From COE1 sp949066965 (lineage in GTDB: Bacteria > Bacillota > Clostridia > Lachnospirales > Lachnospiraceae): DNA of 64,000 nt. Below the pieces are notes generated by a model. It did not search any database, was not told the DNA's origin, and saw nothing but the letters and a program-made list of their open reading frames with translations. The stretch covers positions 124,001 to 188,000 of the forward strand of contig CARTDA010000004.1 in the NCBI GenBank assembly GCA_949066965.1, read 5' to 3'. Below are positions 15,650 through 24,396 of the stretch, piece by piece (the stretch's first letter is position 1; the number at the start of each line of letters is the position of its first letter). Made by a program: the position numbers and the translations under genes.

Positions 15650-17905
15650 ATGATGGATATGAGGAAAGAGAGAAAACAAATGGCAGCATTGATATTGGCG
15701 GTTAGTATGCTGGGCGGGTGTGCCACACAGAGTACGCCGGAAACTCCAGAAACAGGTGCCGCAGTCGAAACGACGCAGGAGCAGTCCGCGGAGGACGCAT
15801 CAACCGCACAGACGGACGTATCGGCAGACACGACAACATATGAAAGCAGTCTGTATGCCGGGGAGCGTCCGATTCTGATTCAAACGGCGGCAAAGAGTGA
15901 GATACCGGATATAACCCCTTGTGTGGAGCCGTACACGCTGGAACCGGGGCTGGGCAATGTGGATAATTTGTGGCAGATATACGCGCTGCAGCAGGGCGGT
16001 GAGATGGCAGACAAATTTACCAGAAACGGCTTTGTCGTGTGCGGGACAGCGGGTTCTGAATTTTTCGAGGTTTATGAGAACAACCGGTATGAGATGATTC
16101 CCAATTTTATAACAGTGGATTCCCTGATGCATACCTACCACCTATATTTTGCGTTTCTGTTAAAGACGATAGAGAAAGATTATCTGTCAGGAAGCATTCT
16201 GGAGTTAAGCACCAGAATGCTTCCTGACAGCATTGCCCAGTATGAGCAGCTCAAAGGCAGCGAGTGGGAGAGCGCGGCGAAGCGCAATGTCGCTTTTTTC
16301 ACAGTTGGCAGAAAGCTGCTGGATGACAGCACGGCAGTTGCCCCCGACGTAGCGGATATCGTGTCCTATGAGCTGGAAAATGTCAACAAGGCGGAGGGCA
16401 TTGCCCAATCCCGAATATCAATGGAATTTGAAGACTACTCCCAGTATATTCCGCGTGGGTATTATGAGGGCGACGAGAAGCTGGAACGATATTTCAGGGC
16501 GATGATGTGGTATGGAAGGATTCACTTCATGCAGAAAGAGGAGGACATGGACAGGAGCGCGCTCCTGATAACAAAGGCGCTTGCTGACGATGCGGAGGCG
16601 TACCGCATCTGGGAGGCTGTCTATGCGGTGACATCATTTTTCAGCGGGGCAAGTGACGACCTTGGCGTGTGTGAGTATGCGCCGGTTATCCGCGCGGCAT
16701 ATGGTGAGGATATTTCCGTCAGCAGTCTTGCCGGAAACGAGGAGGCATTCCGGACATTTCATGACATGACAGCAAAGCTTCCGGCGCCGCAGATTAATTC
16801 CGTACCAATCCGGGAGGGAGAGGATAATATAATATCAGGCTTCCGCTTTATGGGACAGCGCTTTACGATTGACGCGGCTGTGATGCAGAACCTGATTTTT
16901 CAGGCTGTGGGCAAAAACAGCGCCGGAGATAAACGGATGCTTCCGGATGCGTTGGATGTGCCGGCAGCCCTTGGCAGCGACATGGCATACCGCATATTGG
17001 AAGACAAGGGGGCGACAGACTTTGCAGGGTATCCGGAAAACATGGAGAAGCTAAGGAGCGGACTGGCACAGGACAATCCGGCATTGTGGTCTGCAAGTCT
17101 TTATGCCGGATGGCTGAACACGCTCCGTCCCCTGCTTGAGGTGAAAGGCGAGGGCTACCCCATGTTTATGCAGAATGAAGAGTGGGTGAAAAAGGATCTG
17201 GAGTGCTTTGCCGGCAGCTACACGGAATTAAAGCACGACACGATACTGTACGCAAAACAGGTTATCGCGGAGATGGGCGGCGGGCTTGACGAGATCCCCG
17301 ATGACAGGGGATATGTGGAACCGGAACCGGTAGTGTATGCACGTTTCATGGCACTTGCCGACCAGACGGCAGAGGGATTGAAAAAGTATGGAATGCTGGC
17401 GCCAAAGGATGAAGAAAAACTGACAATGCTGTCACAAATTGCCGCGCAGCTTTTTAACATTTCCACCAAGGAATTGCAGGAGGAGCTGCCGACAGACGAG
17501 GAATTTGAGTTTATCAGAAGCTACGGCGGCAGTATCGAGCATTTCTGGTATGAGGTTGCAAAGGATGCAAGCGACGAGGAGTATGTCAGCACGCCAGAGT
17601 ATCCCGCCGCGATTGTGGCAGATATTGCGACAAATTCCGACGCAGGGACTGTGCTTGAGGCTGCCACCGGAAACCCATCCGAAATTTATGTCGCGGTGCG
17701 GGTTGACGGAAAAATAAAGGCTGCAAAGGGAAGCGTATATTCCTTTTATCAGTTTGAGCACCCGATGTCTGACCGTCTGACAGATATCAGGTGGCGCCAG
17801 ATGATGGGATTCCAGTCGGATGACGACGGAAACTATAGCCAGGAGAAACCAGTTGAGAAACCCGAATGGACAGAGAGTTACCGATACCGATATGGGTGGG
17901 AATAA
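15650..17905 (+). CDS. DUF3160-family lipoprotein
   Basis: I favour ATG 15650, 8-10 bases after AAGGAA, giving ~751 aa; an ATG at 15626 adds eight residues. A lipoprotein signal with lipobox MLGGCA is followed by a Thr/Glu/Ala-rich linker (to about residue 60). The body resembles the large DUF3160 domain (NFITVDSLMHTYHLYFAFLLK; FRFMGQRFTIDA; PALWSASLYAGWL; YPAAIVADIATN). The protein should be anchored on the outer face of the membrane. The function of the family is not established. The next gene (CapA-like) starts inside its 3' end, so the two are probably co-transcribed. Confidence 0.8.
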   Translation: MMDMRKERKQMAALILAVSMLGGCATQSTPETPETGAAVETTQEQSAEDASTAQTDVSADTTTYESSLYAGERPILIQTAAKSEIPDITPCVEPYTLEPGLGNVDNLWQIYALQQGGEMADKFTRNGFVVCGTAGSEFFEVYENNRYEMIPNFITVDSLMHTYHLYFAFLLKTIEKDYLSGSILELSTRMLPDSIAQYEQLKGSEWESAAKRNVAFFTVGRKLLDDSTAVAPDVADIVSYELENVNKAEGIAQSRISMEFEDYSQYIPRGYYEGDEKLERYFRAMMWYGRIHFMQKEEDMDRSALLITKALADDAEAYRIWEAVYAVTSFFSGASDDLGVCEYAPVIRAAYGEDISVSSLAGNEEAFRTFHDMTAKLPAPQINSVPIREGEDNIISGFRFMGQRFTIDAAVMQNLIFQAVGKNSAGDKRMLPDALDVPAALGSDMAYRILEDKGATDFAGYPENMEKLRSGLAQDNPALWSASLYAGWLNTLRPLLEVKGEGYPMFMQNEEWVKKDLECFAGSYTELKHDTILYAKQVIAEMGGGLDEIPDDRGYVEPEPVVYARFMALADQTAEGLKKYGMLAPKDEEKLTMLSQIAAQLFNISTKELQEELPTDEEFEFIRSYGGSIEHFWYEVAKDASDEEYVSTPEYPAAIVADIATNSDAGTVLEAATGNPSEIYVAVRVDGKIKAAKGSVYSFYQFEHPMSDRLTDIRWRQMMGFQSDDDGNYSQEKPVEKPEWTESYRYRYGWE

Positions 17906-19361
17906 ATACCTGAACAGAAAAACGGTGAAATCGATGGCGCTGGCTTCAGCCGGCGCTATTGTGTTATTGTTTCTGTGCCTGTACTTTTGTTTCTGCCCGT
18001 TTCTGCCCAGTTGGGTTTCGTGGGATGACGGCTCGTTTTGTGACCAGACAGGCGTATATGAGACGGTTTTGAAAAACAGGAAAGTCTCGGTGAAAAATGA
18101 CACAGATGTCATCTGGAACTCGCCTGAAAACGTGATGGTACAAAAGGCGCTTTCCTGTGATGTGGACAATGACCATATGGATGAACTTGTACTTTTGTGC
18201 TGGCGAAAAGGGCAGTACGGCGCACACAAGCCATTCTGGGTTGAGAAAAACGACAATGGCTGGTCTCAGCACCTTTTTGTGTACGAGTATGCATCCGATA
18301 CCGTCCAGCCAAAGTGGATGTCCTCTTACATCGGGCAGGATGTCGCGGATATTGTTTCCAACGGAAAGGAAGCGCCGGACACCCGACTCTGGTTCGAGGC
18401 ACCCAGCCACGAGATGAGCAGCTGGGTGTGGGATTCGTGGGGCTTTACAAGGGAGGACACAGAAATTTCGTTTGCCGTGTTTGGTGATATTCTGGCGCAT
18501 GAGCCGGTTTACCGCTATGGTCTGCAGCATGACGCGGCATTTACATTTTTGTTTGAAAATGTGCAGGATATTATCTCGGACAGTGATGTCGCTGTCATCA
18601 ATCAGGAGACCCCGCTGACCGACAGTCCGGAGCAGTTTTCTGATTATCCGCGTTTTGGAACGCCAGTCAATATCGGACAGGCAGTCGTGGATGCCGGATT
18701 CCATGTAGTCACATGTGCAACCAACCATGCACTTGACAGGGGAGCTGTCGGAGTCAATTTCACCAAAAACTTTTTTACTAAAAATCATGTGAAATGTCTT
18801 GGCATTCAGACTACAGAGGAGAAAGAAGAGAAACCGTATGAGGTGATAAGGAGAAACGGTGTCAGCTTTGCGCTGTTCAACTACACGTATGGCACAAACG
18901 GAATCCCGCTGCCGGATGGCAGTCCCAATATGGTGCACCTGCTTGCTGACGAGGAAAAGATACAGGACGATATCGCAGAAGCGAAATCCGTGGCGGATTT
19001 TGTGATTGTGTTCGTGCACTGGGGCACGGAATATGCGGACGAACCGGATGCATTCCAGCAGAAGTGGACACAGATATTTCTGGACAGCGGGGTGGACGTT
19101 GTTGTCGGCACCCATCCGCACACATTGCAGCGCTTTGAGCTTCGCACAGGCAGCAATGGGCACCGGATGCTTGTCTATTATTCCATTGGAAATTATATCA
19201 GCGCCCAGCCCGAGAAGAGCTGCGTGAAGGGCGGAATCGCACAATTTACCATATCGCTGACCCCGCAGGGGTATCAGCTTGCGGCGTATGATTTGCAGCC
19301 GCTTGAGATTACATGGCATCAAGGGGGGAAGTATACAGCGGAACCAAAGTACGACAGCTGA
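17892..19361 (+). CDS. CapA-family (poly-gamma-glutamate-type) membrane protein
   Basis: ATG 17892 overlaps the upstream gene by 14 bases; an upstream in-frame start at 17820 would overlap by 86. One N-terminal membrane helix (ALASAGAIVLLFLCLYFCF) is followed by ~170 residues of unknown type and then the CapA/PGA_cap calcineurin-like phosphoesterase domain: FAVFGDILAHEPV, VINQETPL, TCATNHALDRG, VFVHWGTEY and VVVGTHPHTLQ hold the likely metal ligands. The domain should face outside. CapA proteins act in capsule assembly, but many homologues lack other cap genes, as here. Function therefore uncertain. Confidence 0.82.
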   Translation: MGGNKYLNRKTVKSMALASAGAIVLLFLCLYFCFCPFLPSWVSWDDGSFCDQTGVYETVLKNRKVSVKNDTDVIWNSPENVMVQKALSCDVDNDHMDELVLLCWRKGQYGAHKPFWVEKNDNGWSQHLFVYEYASDTVQPKWMSSYIGQDVADIVSNGKEAPDTRLWFEAPSHEMSSWVWDSWGFTREDTEISFAVFGDILAHEPVYRYGLQHDAAFTFLFENVQDIISDSDVAVINQETPLTDSPEQFSDYPRFGTPVNIGQAVVDAGFHVVTCATNHALDRGAVGVNFTKNFFTKNHVKCLGIQTTEEKEEKPYEVIRRNGVSFALFNYTYGTNGIPLPDGSPNMVHLLADEEKIQDDIAEAKSVADFVIVFVHWGTEYADEPDAFQQKWTQIFLDSGVDVVVGTHPHTLQRFELRTGSNGHRMLVYYSIGNYISAQPEKSCVKGGIAQFTISLTPQGYQLAAYDLQPLEITWHQGGKYTAEPKYDS

Positions 19362-19503
19362 CATTGTTTCGGTTCTTAACAGTTTCTTGGCAGAGGATAA
19401 AATAAATAAGAATTATGACATAATGCTGTCATAGTTCCTATGATAGGATAGTTTATCGGAAGTAATTTCATTTCCGTTTTGTTTCCAAAGAGAGGAGAAA
19501 ATT

Positions 19504-20424
19504 GTGAAAATAGACCGTCTGGTTGCCATCATGAACTATTTGCTGCGCCATGGGAAAACCTCCGCGCAGAAGCTGGCAGAGGAATTTGAAGTGTCGGCAA
19601 GGACTATCGTGCGGGACATGGAAACGCTGGGGCAGGCAGGAATTCCGATTCAGTCAACGCAGGGGGCTGACGGCGGTTACAGCATTCTTGACACATATGT
19701 CATTGACAAGGCAATCATGAACCGTCAGGATTACGGACATATCATGATGGCGCTGTACGCATTGCTGAGTACCTACGCCAGCAAAGGTGTCGCGCATACA
19801 ATGGACAAGGTATTTCCCTTTTATGACAAGACAGACATTCCTGTTCGGCTCGATTTCAGCGTGGCAAACGAAAAACAGGAAATCAATGTGTATATCGCAA
19901 TACTGGAACGTGCGATACGGCAGCAGAAGAAGGTTGCGTTCCGGTACACCAACAATGAAAACGAAGTCAGGCAGATTGAGGCAGAGCCGGTGCGGCTCGA
20001 GTTCAAGTGGTATAACTGGTATCTGACAGCTTTTTATGCCAAACATCAGGACTATTGCATGTTCAAGCTGGTTCGCATGGAGCAGCTTGAGGTGCTTGAA
20101 CAGGAAAACACCATCAATCATGCGCACCGGGAGATTGTCATTTCGGATGAACGGGACGTGGTGACTGTGACCCTGCGCGGCAATGCAGGGATAAAGTCCA
20201 AGTGCAGGGAGTATCTGAACGGTGAGGTCAGGGAGGAGTACGCGGACGGCAGCTTCTTGTATCAGTTTACCGCGCCTGAAAACGAGTTTTTCTGGTTCGG
20301 CGTCGTCCTGTCTTTTGGAAACAATGTTACAATACTGGAACCGCAGAACGTGATTGACCGCATTGTGGCGGTATGTGATGCGACAAGGAAACAATACAAG
20401 GAGGATGACAATGGATATTTATGA
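19504..20424 (+). CDS. WYL-domain transcriptional regulator
   Basis: A 306-aa DeoR/YobV-like regulator with GTG start at 19504 after GAGAGGAG. Residues 1-60 are an HTH_11-type winged helix (LLRHGKTSAQKLAEEFEVSARTIVRD cut here as two parts: KTSAQKLAEEFEVS and ARTIVRDMETL). The WYL domain (FKWYNWYLTAFY) is at about residue 170 and a C-terminal WCX-like extension follows. WYL domains bind small ligands or nucleic acid. Its 3' end overlaps the GNAT gene by 14 bases, suggesting that the regulator and the enzyme are one unit. Confidence 0.88.
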   Translation: MKIDRLVAIMNYLLRHGKTSAQKLAEEFEVSARTIVRDMETLGQAGIPIQSTQGADGGYSILDTYVIDKAIMNRQDYGHIMMALYALLSTYASKGVAHTMDKVFPFYDKTDIPVRLDFSVANEKQEINVYIAILERAIRQQKKVAFRYTNNENEVRQIEAEPVRLEFKWYNWYLTAFYAKHQDYCMFKLVRMEQLEVLEQENTINHAHREIVISDERDVVTVTLRGNAGIKSKCREYLNGEVREEYADGSFLYQFTAPENEFFWFGVVLSFGNNVTILEPQNVIDRIVAVCDATRKQYKEDDNGYL

Positions 20425-20959
20425 AAAATGCCCGCAGCTTGAAAATGAGAATCTGTTTATACGACTGATTGAATCAGAGGATGCGCAGGATTTGCTGGAA
20501 GTCTATGGCGACAAGTTTGCGTTGCCTTTTTTCAACAGCGACAACTGCCATGGCAGCAACTTTTACTGCCGGAACATGGAGGATATGGAAAACACGATAA
20601 AATATTGGCTGATTGAATACCACGAGAACCGGTGCTTTGTGCGTTTCTCCATTGTTGACAGGAAACAGGACAAGGTGATTGGTACGATTGAAATGTTCAA
20701 TCGCGATGACTGCGGAATCCTGCGGCTGGACTTGCGAAGGGACTGTGAAACGCCGGAGCGGATTTATGATATTTTATCCCTCATAACGACACCGTTCCAC
20801 GACTGGTTTGCATGTTCGAAGATTGCAACCAAAGCGCCAGTGTACGCAGTTGACAGGATAGAGGCATTACAGAAAGCAGGCTATGTGAAATCCGCAGAAC
20901 CACTTCTGGGACATGATAAGACTGCATATTATGATTACTGGGTAATAGAAATAAGGTAA
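20411..20959 (+). CDS. GNAT-family N-acetyltransferase
   Basis: ATG 20411 lies 6 bases after AAGGAGG, inside the end of the WYL gene, giving 182 aa. The sequence has a RimJ/RimL-like GNAT layout: LENENLFIRLIESEDAQDL at the N-terminus, then VIGTIEMFNRDD and a C-terminal aromatic segment. The glycine-rich acetyl-CoA loop is weak, so the enzyme may be divergent or use a different acyl donor. Substrate unknown. Confidence 0.7.
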   Translation: MDIYEKCPQLENENLFIRLIESEDAQDLLEVYGDKFALPFFNSDNCHGSNFYCRNMEDMENTIKYWLIEYHENRCFVRFSIVDRKQDKVIGTIEMFNRDDCGILRLDLRRDCETPERIYDILSLITTPFHDWFACSKIATKAPVYAVDRIEALQKAGYVKSAEPLLGHDKTAYYDYWVIEIR

Positions 20960-21101
20960 TATGATTATTTTGTCAAAAAGGTGTCATTTTTTTTATTCTA
21001 TGATATAATAAAAATAGGAAATATAGTGACAAATTGTCGGACATGGTGTACAATGTTAATGTTTGACAGTTCAATCATGTGCGGAAAAGGAGGTATGAAA
21101 T

Positions 21102-21446
21102 ATGCTATATATCGGAAACGACATGCAGGATAGAATGAATCTTTTGGGCTTGACTGCGGATGATGTGGCAAGTAGGGCCTTCTTGGAAAAAGATGATGTG
21201 GATGCCATCATTCAGAACCGAATCGGATTATCTGACATTGATGAATTTGATTTTTCCTTAATTTGCGGTGTACTGCACTGTAAACCGGAGTATTTTACGG
21301 ATAAATCCGTTAAGGATGGTGATTTACTGGCAGTGTCAATGAACAGAGGATCTGACAATGAGAAGTCGTTAAATGTAAAAGCAAAATTGCAGGATTACAT
21401 TGATGATTTATCATTTGTGAATGAGGTATTATTGGAAGTAGATTAG
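21102..21446 (+). CDS. HTH protein, probable antitoxin-like first gene
   Basis: A 114-aa protein with an XRE-like helical N-terminal part (DRMNLLGLTADDVASRAFLE; SLICGVLHCKPEYF) and an acidic C-terminal tail. It is preceded by AAGGAGG. It stands before a truncated IrrE-like gene and a PIN-like gene, all in the same direction and spaced by 15 and 80 bp, as in XRE-ImmA/IrrE pairs. I infer a regulator/antitoxin role. Confidence 0.6.
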   Translation: MLYIGNDMQDRMNLLGLTADDVASRAFLEKDDVDAIIQNRIGLSDIDEFDFSLICGVLHCKPEYFTDKSVKDGDLLAVSMNRGSDNEKSLNVKAKLQDYIDDLSFVNEVLLEVD

Positions 21447-21461
21447 AAATGAGGTGCTTTC

Positions 21462-21662
21462 TTGACAGGTAATGTTTTTGAAGCGGTAAAAAATGCCAGG
21501 GAATTCTTTTGTATCCAGGATTTTCCTGGCAACCTTTTTACTCTTTTGGAAAAAGGAGATTACGCAGAAAAGTATAAGATATTATTGTTTAAAGAGGATA
21601 TCGAAGAGAGAGAAAAATATCAGCGGCTTTTGACGCCGTATTTGGAATTGGAAAAAAGATAG
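21462..21662 (+). pseudogene. Truncated ImmA/IrrE-family protein (N-terminal part)
   Basis: A 66-aa ORF, apparently with a TTG start at 21462 behind GAGGTG. The stretch KNAREFFCIQDFPGNLFTLL followed by AEKYKILLFKEDI matches the N-terminal region of clostridial ImmA/IrrE proteins; the HEXXH metalloprotease core that should follow is absent. The last 16 residues may be the original C-terminus, which would mean an internal deletion. A 23-codon fragment (21671-21742) separates it from the PIN gene. Confidence 0.5.
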
Positions 21663-21742
21663 ATATATTGGTGAGCAGGGGCAGAATCGGTAAAGCCACA
21701 GCCGAGTCAATTAAGCTGCGGAACGGAATTGGTGTTGTCTAG

Positions 21743-22096
21743 ATGTATTATTTAGTAGATACAAATGTATTTCTCCATGATATTGATTCAAATATATATG
21801 GTGTGGCAAAGTTGTGTAAAGATTTACAAAAGCTGATTGAAAAAGGGATTTTAACCCGCGAGGATATTAAGAAAGAGAATTTTAAAAAGAAGGATATGGG
21901 AGAATGTGAATTGGTTGCGATAGCCAAGGCATCTGGCGGAGAATACTGGCTGATAACAAATGATAAAGGCAGAGTATACAAACATCCAGATATGAACATT
22001 TTTGATGCCTATTCCAAAGATAAAGATGTTGTTATCCTTTCCGGAGAAGAATGGATTAGGAATATAGGGTATCTATCGGAAGAACCTCAAAAATAG
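21743..22096 (+). CDS. PIN-like domain protein
   Basis: A 117-aa protein beginning MYYLVDTNVFLHDID, with the first Asp of a PIN nuclease site. MGECELVAIAKASGG and ITNDKGR supply further acidic positions, and DVVILSGEEWI closes the fold. PIN domains are Mg2+-dependent RNases, often toxins. Only a weak ribosome site is visible and ATG directly follows a TAG of a fragment ORF, so translation may be coupled. It stands 23 bp before recQ. Toxin function is inference; the adjacent antitoxin candidate is the HTH gene at 21102. Confidence 0.6.
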   Translation: MYYLVDTNVFLHDIDSNIYGVAKLCKDLQKLIEKGILTREDIKKENFKKKDMGECELVAIAKASGGEYWLITNDKGRVYKHPDMNIFDAYSKDKDVVILSGEEWIRNIGYLSEEPQK

Positions 22097-22119
22097 ACTT
22101 AGAAAAAGGGAGTAAACGC

Positions 22120-24165
22120 ATGAATGCATCAGAGATACTGAAGACATATTTTGGATATGATTCTTTTCGAGACGGGCAGGAAGAAATTATTCAATCCATA
22201 TTAGACGGAAAGGACGCGCTGGCAATTATGCCGACAGGCGCCGGAAAATCATTGTGCTATCAGGTGCCGGCATTGCTCCTTTCCGGTATCACGCTTGTGA
22301 TATCGCCGCTGATATCACTGATGCAGGATCAGGTCAAGGCACTAAACGAGGCCGGGATTCATGCGGCATTCATCAATTCCTCCCTGACGGAAACGCAGAT
22401 AGCCAAAGCGCTCGGGCTTGCAATGAATGGAACCTATAAGATTATTTATGTTGCGCCGGAGCGGCTTGAAAGCGCCGGTTTTATACAGTTTGCCCGGAAT
22501 GCGGAGATTTCCATGGTCACGGTTGATGAGGCGCACTGTATTTCGCAGTGGGGACAGGATTTCAGACCGAGTTACCTGAAAATTGTCGACTTTATCGGGC
22601 AGCTGCCCAAAAGACCGGTAATCAGCGCGTTCACGGCGACAGCGACAAGGGAGGTAAAGGCAGACATCGAGTGCATTTTGCAGCTAAACCATCCCAGTAT
22701 TGTTGTGACAGGATTTGACCGCGAAAACCTGTATTACCGCGTAGAGCAGATTTCCGGAAAAAACAAAGACAAATTTATACTTGACTACATAGACAGACAT
22801 CCGAATGAGAGCGGCGTCGTGTATTGTGCCACCAGAAAAAACGTGGATGCCGTGAGTGAGCTTTTATCCCGCAATGGTGCCGCGGTGACGAGTTACCATG
22901 CCGGGCTTGACAACGCGGTGCGGAAGAAAAATCAGGAGGATTTTATCTATGACAGGGCACCGGTCATTGTCGCCACCAACGCGTTTGGCATGGGAATCGA
23001 CAAGTCCAATGTCCGGTTCGTGATTCACTACAACATGCCGCAGAGCATGGAAAATTATTATCAGGAGGCAGGACGGGCAGGGCGCGACGGAGAGGATGCA
23101 CAGTGCATTCTGCTGTTTTCGCCGCAGGATATCCGGACAAATAAATTTCTACTGGAAAGGAAAGCGTTTGAGGGTGTCGGTGCGGAGGACATAGAACTCA
23201 TAAAGCAGAGGGATGCCCAAAGGCTCCAGTCGATGGAGGGTTATTGCAGAATTACTTCCTGCCTGCGAAACTATATTCTTGAATATTTCGGGGAAAAGAC
23301 AGGCGTGCCCTGCAAGAACTGTGGCAACTGCCACCGTGAATACACACAGGAGGACATGACCGCGGAGGCAAAGTGGGTCATTAACTGCATCGCGGAGACG
23401 AAAGGAAGGTATGGGCAGAATATCGTGATGGGAATGCTGCTGGGGGCAAACCGCGCCAGGTTAAAGGAAATCGGCGCATCGTCCTACAAGTCCTACGGCG
23501 TACTGTCCGACAAAAAGGAGAAAGAGCTCCGGATGCTGATAAATGAGATGCTGATGGAGGGGTACGTTATTCAGACTGCTGATGAATACAGTGTCCTCAA
23601 GATAGGCGATATCACGCGGCTCAGGGATGGGAATGCGCGTGTCATCATCAGAAAATTTGTGGAAAAAGAGGAGACAGCCAGCGCAAGAGAACGAAAGGCG
23701 CGCAGTACGGATGTACTCACAAGCGCTGGTTTTGACTTGTTTGAAAAGCTACGCCAGCTGCGCCTTGAGATTGCAAAGGAGGAGGCAATGCCGCCTTATA
23801 TTATTTTCAGCGATAAGACACTTGTGGATATGTGCGCGAAAGCGCCTGTTGACAAAGAAGGGATGCTTGCTGTCTCAGGTGTCGGAGAAAATAAGTTCCA
23901 GAAGTACGGACAGCGTTTTATAGATGCGATTGCGGCGTTTACCGCCGACAATCCGGATGCAGTTATCAGCACAACCGCCGACGAGGACATACCCGTAACG
24001 AAAAATGTAAAACAAAATGCCGGCACCTCGTGGACGAACGAGGAAGATGATGTACTCAGAAATGAATTTCAGTCCGGCATGAAAATAGCAGAGATTGCCA
24101 AGACACATGGCAGGACAAACGGCGCAATCAGGGCAAGGCTGAAAAAACATGGGCTGTTGGAGTAA
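22120..24165 (+). CDS. recQ: ATP-dependent DNA helicase RecQ
   Basis: A 681-aa 3'-5' superfamily 2 helicase. Walker A is MPTGAGKSLCYQVPAL, the Walker B DEAH box lies in VDEAHCISQWGQDFRPSY, motif III is SAFTATAT and motif VI is YYQEAGRAGRDG. The zinc-binding subdomain of the RQC region shows CRITSCLR and CKNCGNC. An HRDC domain occupies about 515-590. The last ~50 residues (SWTNEEDDVLRNEFQSG; IAEIAKTHGRTNGAIRARL) form a Myb/SANT-like three-helix tail. RecQ unwinds DNA at stalled forks and in recombination. Confidence 0.95.
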   Translation: MNASEILKTYFGYDSFRDGQEEIIQSILDGKDALAIMPTGAGKSLCYQVPALLLSGITLVISPLISLMQDQVKALNEAGIHAAFINSSLTETQIAKALGLAMNGTYKIIYVAPERLESAGFIQFARNAEISMVTVDEAHCISQWGQDFRPSYLKIVDFIGQLPKRPVISAFTATATREVKADIECILQLNHPSIVVTGFDRENLYYRVEQISGKNKDKFILDYIDRHPNESGVVYCATRKNVDAVSELLSRNGAAVTSYHAGLDNAVRKKNQEDFIYDRAPVIVATNAFGMGIDKSNVRFVIHYNMPQSMENYYQEAGRAGRDGEDAQCILLFSPQDIRTNKFLLERKAFEGVGAEDIELIKQRDAQRLQSMEGYCRITSCLRNYILEYFGEKTGVPCKNCGNCHREYTQEDMTAEAKWVINCIAETKGRYGQNIVMGMLLGANRARLKEIGASSYKSYGVLSDKKEKELRMLINEMLMEGYVIQTADEYSVLKIGDITRLRDGNARVIIRKFVEKEETASARERKARSTDVLTSAGFDLFEKLRQLRLEIAKEEAMPPYIIFSDKTLVDMCAKAPVDKEGMLAVSGVGENKFQKYGQRFIDAIAAFTADNPDAVISTTADEDIPVTKNVKQNAGTSWTNEEDDVLRNEFQSGMKIAEIAKTHGRTNGAIRARLKKHGLLE

Positions 24166-24189
24166 CGTAATAGTTTAGCCCAGGACTTT

Positions 24190-24386
24190 GCACTTGCTGC
24201 GGTCGGAACGAGCAACCTGCTCCTGACACTGATTATCCTGTTTGTACAGGGAATCTGCCTTGGGCATATCTGACCGGGTGGGCAGCAATGATGCTGTATG
24301 AGCTTCCATTTCTGGCGCATCGCAAAAAGTTTATGAAATCATCCGGACTTTACACCTTTTTTATGCGCGGTTCCATACAGATATAA
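24190..24386 (+). pseudogene. Remnant of a membrane-protein C-terminus
   Basis: Two overlapping frames look like coding debris: a hydrophobic segment (TSNLLLTLIILFVQG) and, after a frame change near 24255, WAAMMLYELPFLAHRKKF to a stop at 24386. There is no start and no full domain. It lies between a GGACTTTGCA repeat piece and a convergent pseudogene. Confidence 0.35.
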
Positions 24387-24396
24387 TACGAACTCC

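Noticed and set aside
17964..19364. 466-codon minus-strand ORF opposite the CapA-like gene
   Set aside because: No ribosome site, no domain, and fully antisense to a gene with recognisable phosphoesterase motifs.
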